Positions 35,230 to 41,504 of a stretch of DNA of 55,689 nt are shown one piece after another. This DNA comes from Prochlorococcus sp. AG-315-I14 (GTDB taxonomy: Bacteria; Cyanobacteriota; Cyanobacteriia; PCC-6307; Cyanobiaceae), in assembly GCA_003283665.1 (NCBI GenBank), contig QBWF01000005.1:1-55689 (forward strand). Reading direction: 5' to 3'. Made by a program: the position numbers and the translations under genes. Numbering within the stretch: position 1 is the stretch's first letter; each line of letters opens with the position of its first letter. The notes beneath the pieces are model-generated. The model was not told where the DNA came from. It did not search any database and saw only the letters and a list, made by a program, of their open reading frames with translations.

Positions 35230-35495
35230 ACCCCCATGCTGAACATGGCGCGAAGCCGAGATCTGCGAGGCGTGGGAGTTGTTTGATTTGTTTAAGGAAA
35301 TAGCTTGCTGACGTTTTGCTGACGTTTTTTGTCTAAAGGCATGGTTAGCCTCTTGATGGAATTAAGCTATTAAAGCGATTCAAGGGAAGGATGTAGTAAT
35401 TGCTACATTTTTGTTTCATTTTATATTTAGTTGATTCGCAGTAAACGGTATCAACCGCTACACTTTTAGTACGTTCGTTTTCCTCGCGGAAATGC

Positions 35496-35822
35496 ATGTT
35501 TGGACAACAGGGAACGGGGTTGTCTCTACAGAGAAACGTTATGAATCATCTAGCTTTAATAAAAAAGAGTCTCAGCAAGAAGGATCTACTTCATCAAGCA
35601 GAATTGGTTTTAGCTTCAAAGCCGTGTAAGGAAAAATCAGCTGAATTGAATATCCGTTTGATAGAGCAAAAAGCCAAAAGAAAAAATTTACATCAATTAG
35701 AATTGCTCTTAGCTTCTAAGAGTTCAAAAACTTCTTCTGCATTTTTAAATAGTCGTTTAGCAGAGAAAGAATCTCATAGTAAAAGGCTTCATTCAGCACA
35801 AATGATCTCAATGACTAAATAG
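35496..35822 (+). CDS. Hypothetical protein with internal repeats
   Basis: 108 aa, basic. A unit of about 33 residues occurs twice and starts a third time: LLHQAELVLASKPCKEKSAE, then NLHQLELLLASKSSKTSSAF, then RLHSAQMIS. Predicted helical. Last gene before the right attachment repeat. No family recognised. Confidence 0.5.
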   Translation: MFGQQGTGLSLQRNVMNHLALIKKSLSKKDLLHQAELVLASKPCKEKSAELNIRLIEQKAKRKNLHQLELLLASKSSKTSSAFLNSRLAEKESHSKRLHSAQMISMTK

Positions 35823-35867
35823 GATTGTGATTGTTATCCTTTAATTTATTTGCATAATTAAAGATTC

Positions 35868-35914
35868 GTGCTTTGGGAGCACTAGGTCGCAGGTTCGAAT
35901 CCTGTCGCCCCGAT
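35868..35914 (+). repeat. Right attachment repeat (attR), partial tRNA-Pro
   Basis: 47 bp identical to 20945-20991. It lacks the acceptor 5' strand and D arm, so it is not a functional tRNA; it marks the host-side 3' end left after integration. Confidence 0.92.
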
Positions 35915-35941
35915 TGGGATCTCAAGGAATGGGTTTTTGGT

Positions 35942-35963
35942 TTGTATCCTAGTTGTATCCTAG
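35942..35963 (+). repeat. Tandem 11-bp repeat beyond attR
   Basis: TTGTATCCTAG occurs twice without a gap, 28 bp after the core repeat. It mirrors the tandem 12-mer beside attL, though the sequences differ. Confidence 0.7.
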
Positions 35964-36111
35964 GAACGGTTAAAAGTTGATTTTGCTAGGCCTTTTGGCT
36001 TTTGGGATTTAAATATTTTTTGTTTGTATATATATTCTAGGTTGCATAGTTGACTTTCTTTGTTCTTGTCAGACTCATATCAATCAATATTCCTCCTTTA
36101 GGAGATCCCTG

Positions 36112-36942
36112 ATGCTTTGGGTTAAGGAATACAAGGAAGAAGGTTTCTCTTTGATAGAGCTTGTTTTAGTAGTGGCTGTTCTTGGCGTTTTAAGTGCTAT
36201 TGCTATTCCATCATTTAATTGTTTTCAGAGAAAATCTAGAGCAACTGCAGCATTGGCTGCGATAAAACTAGTGCAATCGGAGTGTGCTGTAAAGAAAGCA
36301 GATACTGGGAGCATTGGGAATTTTACTCAGAACAATCTTAATTCTTATCAAATCCAATCTGATGGATCTAATGGTTGTGGTGGTGCATCAGGAACTGGAT
36401 TAATTAGTGCAATACCTAGCGATACGAATGTATTGCCTACTTTTATTCTTGCGACGAACACAAATCAATTAACCTTTAGTTTCAAGGGACAAAATGGGAT
36501 CGCAGTCGGTGAATGTCTAAAATTAATCTGTGGTAACCAGCTCGGTAATAATAACCAAGGGGGAAGTGGAGATAATGATCAAGGTGATGAATCCCAAGAG
36601 TTAGAAGAATGTCAATATGTCCCAATGGATAATTTGGCTAATGCCAAATGGATGTATCACATGTGTGAGGAGGCCAGGCAGAAAGTAAATCTATGTCAAC
36701 ACCCTTATGTTCATCATTCTGCTGGCCCACCTTTCCCTGTTGTTTCTTGCACTTCGTTATGCACTTTGGCTTACCAACAAAGTTGGTCGTCTAGTTGGAC
36801 TCAATATCACTGTAATGATAATAGAAACGCTGAACCCCCTTGGCTTAGTGGTGGAGATAATGCTCAAATGAATAGCCTAGGCTTTGACAAAGATTCTATA
36901 ATTCAGCACTTCAAAGATAATGGTTATCAGAATAGTCCATGA
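36112..36942 (+). CDS. Type IV pilin-like protein with cysteine-rich C-terminal domain (1)
   Basis: 276 aa. Prepilin signal EEGFSLIELVLVVAVLGVLS follows a 10-residue leader; the pilin module (IPSFNCFQRKSRATAALAA, NLNSYQIQSDGSNGCGGAS, LPTFILATNTNQLTFSFKGQ, LKLICG) runs to about residue 145. After a Gly/Asn/Asp-rich linker comes a distinct Cys-rich end (LEECQYV, MYHMCEEARQKVNLCQHPY, VVSCTSLCTLAYQQS, QYHCNDN) that could be disulfide-bonded. The start has a good ribosome site (TTTAGGAG). TGA overlaps the next pilin's ATG. Likely exported and assembled by a PilB-type machine. Confidence 0.85.
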   Translation: MLWVKEYKEEGFSLIELVLVVAVLGVLSAIAIPSFNCFQRKSRATAALAAIKLVQSECAVKKADTGSIGNFTQNNLNSYQIQSDGSNGCGGASGTGLISAIPSDTNVLPTFILATNTNQLTFSFKGQNGIAVGECLKLICGNQLGNNNQGGSGDNDQGDESQELEECQYVPMDNLANAKWMYHMCEEARQKVNLCQHPYVHHSAGPPFPVVSCTSLCTLAYQQSWSSSWTQYHCNDNRNAEPPWLSGGDNAQMNSLGFDKDSIIQHFKDNGYQNSP

Positions 36943-37838
36943 GTTTGTTCCATGTTTTAATAAAAAAAAAGGATGGATTTTCACTGATAGAACTTGTCGT
37001 AGTAGTTACTGTCCTTGGCGTTTTAAGTGCTATTGCTATTCCATCGTTTAATTGTTTTCAGAGGAAATCAAAAGCAACTGCTGCACTTGCAGCTATGAGA
37101 CAAATACAAACTGAGTGTATATCAAACAAAACAGACGATAGAGCTACTGTGAATTTCTCTCCAAGTAATCTTAATTCTTATCAGATTCAATCAGATGGTT
37201 CAAATAGTTGTAGTGGTGCTTCAGGTAGTGGATTGATAAGTGCAATACCTACCGATACAAACACATTGCCTACTTTTATACTTGCAACGAGTACAAATCA
37301 ACTAAGTTATGACTTCAAGGGAGAGAGTGGAATTAGATTACAAGAATGTTTGGATTTGATTTGTGGAGGAACTACTAGAGGTAATAGTAATGGTTTTATC
37401 GGTAATGAAAACGACCCAATTCCTACTTCTTATCCAGAGGAGATTGTAAGCAACAACTATTGCATTTCACATGGAAAAATTACTGGAGGAAGGAAAACTA
37501 TGTGTGGTGCCGATTCTCAGCATACCAATGAACAACATGCCCACTGGCATTGTGAGGAGGCTGACGATGGAGGCGATTGGCGGCATGTGACTGAGTGTGA
37601 GCAGGCTCAAAAAGACTATGGATGTCAATGGAACTCAGAAAAAGGTAAATTTAATCTTTCCGAGGATGGGAAAACATGTGCTGAACAAATGAACGATACC
37701 GCTTGCAATCCAACGTGGACTAAGCGCTTAGTTTGTGCAAGATTTCTCTTTTGGCCATCCAGTTATCGTGCCTGCCTTGGACAAACCTCTGGATGCATTA
37801 AAGATTATGAGGATCCTCGTTGGGGAGCTGATAATTGA
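36939..37838 (+). CDS. Type IV pilin-like protein with cysteine-rich C-terminal domain (2)
   Basis: 299 aa. Leader MSLFHVLIKKKD, then GFSLIELVVVVTVLGVLSAI and the same module as the two other pilins (IPSFNCFQRKSKATAALAAM, SDGSNSCSGASGSGLISAIP, LPTFILATSTNQLSYDFKGE). From about residue 160 the sequence differs: CISHGKITGGRKTMC, HWHCEEADDGGDWRHVTECE, DYGCQWNSEKGKF, CAEQMNDTACNPTW, with about ten cysteines. Coupled to the preceding pilin by an ATGA overlap, so both are made together. Confidence 0.85.
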   Translation: MSLFHVLIKKKDGFSLIELVVVVTVLGVLSAIAIPSFNCFQRKSKATAALAAMRQIQTECISNKTDDRATVNFSPSNLNSYQIQSDGSNSCSGASGSGLISAIPTDTNTLPTFILATSTNQLSYDFKGESGIRLQECLDLICGGTTRGNSNGFIGNENDPIPTSYPEEIVSNNYCISHGKITGGRKTMCGADSQHTNEQHAHWHCEEADDGGDWRHVTECEQAQKDYGCQWNSEKGKFNLSEDGKTCAEQMNDTACNPTWTKRLVCARFLFWPSSYRACLGQTSGCIKDYEDPRWGADN

Positions 37839-37914
37839 GTTACTTAAACCTCGATAAGTTCTTTGTGGCTGTGGGAACGCTTCATATGTTGGTTTAGAAG
37901 AAGGCGTTTCACAT

Positions 37915-38568
37915 TCATTCAAACCCACCATAGTAGGGCTTTTGATATGCAGGTGGTTGTTGATATGCAGGTGGTTGATACATTGGAATCATCATTGGAC
38001 GACTTGATGGTGGGCTGATTGGAGCAGGGTTATTGATGATGAATGGACGCTTGCCTGATGCAGCTGTAGGCGTCATGGGATAGCGGAAATATTTACTATT
38101 GTTTGATTTAGCTTCTTTTACTAAACGATTCATTTGTGAGCAGTGCTCGTCAGAAACTTCTTTTGCGCCCCCCATAATACTGTCTCCTCCCGGATCTGAA
38201 TCTTTCAACTTTTTCCAACCTTTATTGTCGTTGAGCAAATTAACGGTCAAATCCTCGCAGTCTATATCTATACTCAATTGACTACTGGCTCCGCTTGAAC
38301 TTATTACAAGGTATCGCAAATTTAAGTAGCGGCCATATTCGCCTCTTACTTTTTTGGCAACAACAGTATCAGGATGGAAAAGTATTGTACTTCCATTTGA
38401 TCTCAACTTTGTTTTATATTTATCAGTTTTACCAAGCCTTAGCTCAACACACCCCCTGTAGTCAGCAACCTCTTTGCATTCATTATGAACTTTTCTAGGG
38501 ATTTTCACTTCTGCTGCTGACGGTAAAGCAATCCCAGCGATTAGGGCGACTAGTAATAAGAGTTTCAT
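37915..38568 (-). CDS. Secreted protein with proline/tyrosine-rich tail
   Basis: 217 aa. Signal peptide MKLLLLVALIAGIALPSAAE; mature part with VHNECKEVADYRGCVELRLG, which matches the start of the upstream interrupted protein (VHKLGKDVKDYLGCVKAQGS), so the two are paralogues. The C-terminus is a P/Y/Q-rich repeat (MYQPPAYQQPPAYQKPYYGG). The ATG overlaps the stop of the upstream frame. Possibly a cell-envelope protein; function unknown. Confidence 0.65.
   Translation of the reverse strand: MKLLLLVALIAGIALPSAAEVKIPRKVHNECKEVADYRGCVELRLGKTDKYKTKLRSNGSTILFHPDTVVAKKVRGEYGRYLNLRYLVISSSGASSQLSIDIDCEDLTVNLLNDNKGWKKLKDSDPGGDSIMGGAKEVSDEHCSQMNRLVKEAKSNNSKYFRYPMTPTAASGKRPFIINNPAPISPPSSRPMMIPMYQPPAYQQPPAYQKPYYGGFE
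37942..37977 (+). repeat. 18-bp tandem repeat in the secreted protein gene
   Basis: TTGATATGCAGGTGGTTG occurs twice exactly, encoding the QPPAYQ repeats; a likely slippage site for tail length. Confidence 0.85.
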
Positions 38569-39119
38569 TGATTCATATTAATTAAATTATTATTCATATT
38601 GTTTAGGTGCTTTGACCAGTCCACGGGAATCTTATTTGGTCTTTGAGTATTAGCCAATCTGTGAGCAAAAACTTGTCCTTCAGAAAGTTCATTAAGACAT
38701 GAATTGTTTTTACCAATCTCTGGTTCTTCATCCGGACACCTTTGATCAGTGATTGCTGGAATAGCTGAATTTCCAAGAACTAGAAATCCTTTTCCAAAGA
38801 GCGGCTTCTTAGGACATACCTATCCTTTTCCTGCAACCGTTGGATGATTAGAACCAAAGGAATCCATTACACATTTAACTTCTTGGCAATAACCTCCTCC
38901 CAAATACGCCCAACCACTTGGACAACTATTACTAGTCAATTCTCTTTTGCCTTGTATAACTCGAAGGCTTGGTATATCAGTTGATTTGCTTCCTTGTGCC
39001 TTAACACATCCCAAATAATCTTTGACGTCTTTGCCTAACTTATGAACCTCTGGATCAACCCCAGCTTGAAGTGGTAACGAAACACCAAGAAGTAATGGAA
39101 GTATTAGAAATCGGCGCAT
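38565..39119 (-). pseudogene. Secreted protein gene interrupted by an in-frame TAG
   Basis: From ATG 39119 a 99-aa secreted protein is read (signal MRRFLILPLLLGVSLPLQAG, then DYLGCVKAQGS, SNSCPSGWAYLGGGYCQE) up to TAG at 38822-38820. The same frame then continues without another stop for 84 codons: VCPKKPLFGKGFLVLGNSAI, PAITDQRCPDEEPEIGKNNS, LANTQRPNKIPVDWSKHL. Its TGA (38567-38565) overlaps the ATG of the next gene. The layout indicates one gene broken by a single stop, for example CAG to TAG, or read through. Confidence 0.7.
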
Positions 39120-39177
39120 AAACTAAACGAGTCGAAGTCGCAGGGCTTGTTGGTCCTCACTCGGCATTAAAGCATTT
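39120..39177 (-). promoter_or_regulatory. Leader repeat A upstream of the interrupted secreted-protein gene
   Basis: 58 bp, 53 identical to 40407-40464 in the same orientation relative to the start codon, running from AAATGCTTTAAT through GACTTCGACTCGTTTA to ATGCGCC. Probably a shared 5' untranslated region or promoter. Confidence 0.7.
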
Positions 39178-39219
39178 ATCAAACAAATCAACATTACTCA
39201 TTCGAAGTTTAATTCATAA

Positions 39220-39819
39220 TTACTGTGCCCAAGGACAGGGATCTGCATATCTTTCATAAATACTTGCCAAACCATTGATCACCATAAACTGTTGAACATT
39301 AACTCCATCTATCGATAATTCTGCGACTGTTCTTCCATAGCGATCTGTCGTGATCCTACGAATAGATACATGTCTACCAGCAACTAGATCATTTAAAAAA
39401 TCCCTTGCTTCTTTTGCAGGAATTGGATCAGCTCGACTTCCTCGTAGCTCAGGTGTGTCAATACAAGCAAGTCTTATTTTCTCTGCTTCTGTCGTTGTAC
39501 AAGTATCTCCGTCATAACAACTATCAATAACCACTGTTCCACTCTTTTTGCTTGATGGAGACACTTCAATTATCATTCTTGAATTTCCATTCTTGTTTTC
39601 AGAGGATCCTCTTTCGATTCTTATATTTGAATCTTTCTTTTGCGGCTGAGAAGGAGCACTCTGATGACAGTGATAAGTTCCTAATTTCTTATTGTTATGG
39701 CAACCACTCGCGTTCAATCGACCACCATGTGCCCTAACTGCAGATTCTCCAAAGGCCCCAACTAATACAATCCCTGTCAGGAAAGAGAGTAATAAACGTG
39801 TTGCGTTTTTATTGTTCAT
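39220..39819 (-). CDS. Secreted YHYH-type plus SNase-like nuclease
   Basis: 199 aa from ATG 39819 (a TTG/ATG frame back to 39861 is open). Signal peptide RLLLSFLTGIVLVGAFGESA; a short metal-type motif AHGGRLNASGCHNNKKLGTY with YHCHQ; a Ser/Lys linker; then a staphylococcal-nuclease domain (IRLACIDTPELRGSRAD, ITTDRYGRTVAELSIDG) with both Arg and Glu catalytic positions. It should cut nucleic acid outside the cytoplasm. The 3' half is duplicated at 24779. Its start overlaps the end of the K+ channel frame. Confidence 0.85.
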   Translation of the reverse strand: MNNKNATRLLLSFLTGIVLVGAFGESAVRAHGGRLNASGCHNNKKLGTYHCHQSAPSQPQKKDSNIRIERGSSENKNGNSRMIIEVSPSSKKSGTVVIDSCYDGDTCTTTEAEKIRLACIDTPELRGSRADPIPAKEARDFLNDLVAGRHVSIRRITTDRYGRTVAELSIDGVNVQQFMVINGLASIYERYADPCPWAQ

Positions 39820-40409
39820 TGTCTTCCGATTTGTTTTTTCCTTTTGCAATCGCTTCATCAAAACCAGATGCTATGAGACCTGCGGCAATCGCAATTACAC
39901 TAATACCAGCTAAGGCTGTCAGTCCTGTAATAATCCTACCGACTGGAGTTATTGGATAAGTATCTCCGTATCCCACTGTCGTGATAGTGATAATTGACCA
40001 CCACATCGCTTTTGGAATAGTACCAAAAGCTTCTGGCTGAACTTTGCCCTCTGCAAAATAAAGAAGAGCCGAGCTGATCAGAGTTAAAACACTTGTGTAT
40101 AAGCCAACGATTTTTAACTCTTCTAATCTGCTTGAAATTGCATAAGAGATATGACCGAAGGCATTCTGAAATTTTCCAACCTTCCCTAATCGAAAGATCC
40201 GAATCAAACGAAAAATCCTGACAAGATAAATCTCACTCCCAACGATTCCTAAAAACAGCGGAGCAATAGCAATTAAGTCAATTAATGAGCTTGGAGTGAG
40301 AGCATAACGAGTTATCCCTTTAATTCCTTTCCCATACCTTTTACTAAAGGGAGAGACCCAAGCTCTTATTAAATATTCAACAAGAAAAAGTACACCAAAG
40401 TTTGAAAAA
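39809..40409 (-). pseudogene. Voltage-gated K+ channel, 5'-truncated
   Basis: An open frame with no start codon encodes S2 (FGVLFLVEYLIRAW), S3 (RYALTPSSLIDLIAIAPLFL), S4 with regular Arg (YLVRIFRLIRIFRLGKV), S5, the selectivity filter ITITTVGYGDTYPIT and S6. The S1 helix and beginning are absent. The frame upstream of S2 is the antisense of leader repeat B. A TTG at 40207 inside S4 would start a 132-aa pore-only protein. Most likely a broken gene. Confidence 0.75.
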
Positions 40410-40464
40410 TGCTTTAATTCCGAGTGAGAACCAACAAGTCCTGTGACTTCGACTCGTTTATTTT
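40407..40464 (+). promoter_or_regulatory. Leader repeat B upstream of the 40465 secreted protein
   Basis: 58 bp matching 39120-39177 (minus strand) at 53 positions and ending directly at the ATG. It forms the junction with the truncated K+ channel. A weaker, partial copy of its central AACAAGTCCT block occurs at about 41022-41044. Confidence 0.7.
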
Positions 40465-40965
40465 ATGCGCCACCTTTTATTTGTTGCCTTGACTGCTGGG
40501 TTTTTGTCACCCACTGCCGCTATTGCAGATACATATGATGCACTTTGCAATAACAATGATTGTCAAATAACTATTGATAATTCTGGCTTGAGTACTCCTA
40601 AGGGTCTTATCGCTAAAGAAAAAATTACTCAATGGTATACAGGTGGAGACGAATACAATCTCGCTTTAGGTGCAGCTGGAGGAGCTGCAGGAGGAACTGC
40701 TGGATTAGCTGTTGCAACGGCAGCTTGCTTTACAGGAGTATTTTGTCCCGTAGCATTAGCTGCTGGAGTATTTGGTGGAGGTAAAGTAGGTTCAAAATTA
40801 GGGAAAGGAAAAAATTTCTTTTTTACTGTGATGGGCCAAAAAGATGACGGATCAAATGTTGCTCTAAGTTTTAGATTTTTAAATAAGAAAACCGCAAAGA
40901 AACTTCAAAAAGAATTAATTAAATTAACTGGTTTACAAATGGGACAAGTTAAATCTTCTGGATAA
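40465..40965 (+). CDS. Secreted protein with Gly-rich hydrophobic segment
   Basis: 166 aa. Signal peptide MRHLLFVALTAGFLSPTAAI, cleavage near IAD; then CNNNDCQITIDNSGLSTPKG and a Gly/Ala-rich hydrophobic stretch (LGAAGGAAGGTAGLAVATAA, VALAAGVFGGGKVGSKLG), and a soluble C-terminus of about 55 residues. The glycine-rich part resembles the glycine-zipper segments of envelope proteins. Function unknown. Confidence 0.65.
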   Translation: MRHLLFVALTAGFLSPTAAIADTYDALCNNNDCQITIDNSGLSTPKGLIAKEKITQWYTGGDEYNLALGAAGGAAGGTAGLAVATAACFTGVFCPVALAAGVFGGGKVGSKLGKGKNFFFTVMGQKDDGSNVALSFRFLNKKTAKKLQKELIKLTGLQMGQVKSSG

Positions 40966-41058
40966 CTATCATTACGAGCTTTAAAACACCTATTGCGTTT
41001 AATCTCTCTACCTCGGAGGCGTAGGACTTGTTAGTTCTCCCATCGATAAAAAGTATTT

Positions 41059-41196
41059 CTAAATCAAGAACCAAAGGAAACCCACTATTACGGCAGTAGC
41101 AAGTCCAGCACCTAAGGCTTGAGATTTAGTTCTACTTAAATTTGGCCCATATAATTCATCACGAATTTCAACAGGTTCTACAGTAAAAAGGATAAT
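41059..41196 (-). pseudogene. Start-less small membrane-protein frame
   Basis: A 45-codon frame without ATG, GTG or TTG encodes EPVEIRDELYGPNLSRTKSQ, then a helix ALGAGLATAVIVGFLWFLI. The composition looks like a real small membrane protein that has lost its start. Confidence 0.3.
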
Positions 41197-41229
41197 TCAC
41201 GTGTCGATGTTCCTTCTACACCAAAACGG

Positions 41230-41370
41230 ATGACAGATGAAGAGCTTGCGAGAATACGTGATCAAGTCCTTGCAGACTATAGAAAGAATAAATCGAGCAA
41301 AGTACAACCCTCAGTAATTGATGAAGAATACGATCCTTATTGGTCTCCCAGACCAATGAATCATTCTTAG
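41230..41370 (+). CDS. Small soluble protein, 46 aa
   Basis: MTDEELARIRDQVLADYRKN, KSSKVQPSVIDEEYDPYWSP, RPMNHS: helical start and polar end. The open frame extends upstream (DNSRVDVPSTPKR) with no ATG. No family recognised. Confidence 0.5.
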   Translation: MTDEELARIRDQVLADYRKNKSSKVQPSVIDEEYDPYWSPRPMNHS

Positions 41371-41504
41371 TACTTTATGAATCAAGCGTGTCTTGTTTTT
41401 ATGGATAACCTAAAAAAAATGCTGAACTTTACTTTTGCGGTTGTGAAAGACTGGTAAAGCTAATCTATAAGAAATAAGCACTGGTTTTATTTGTGGTTAT
41501 AGGT

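Larger units (their letters stand above)
20991..35914. mobile_element. tRNA-Pro-integrated genomic island, about 14.9 kb
   Basis: The region is bounded by an intact tRNA-Pro on the left and an exact 47-bp partial tRNA copy on the right. Content is typical of accessory DNA: an excisionase-sized HTH protein, gene fragments, tiny secreted proteins, a ferredoxin, thiamin-salvage genes, a PilB-like ATPase and long gene-poor stretches. No integrase, capsid or replication gene was recognised, so it is either a decayed element or one mobilised in trans. Architecture recalls the tycheposons described in Prochlorococcus, but the hallmark recombinase is not seen. Confidence 0.8.

Noticed and set aside
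35230..35340. Relic recombinase tail near attR (AEICEAWELFDLFKEI-type reading on the plus strand)
   Set aside because: Only about 20 codons with no catalytic motif; cannot be told from chance. The doubled GCTGACGTTTT there was noted but not interpreted.
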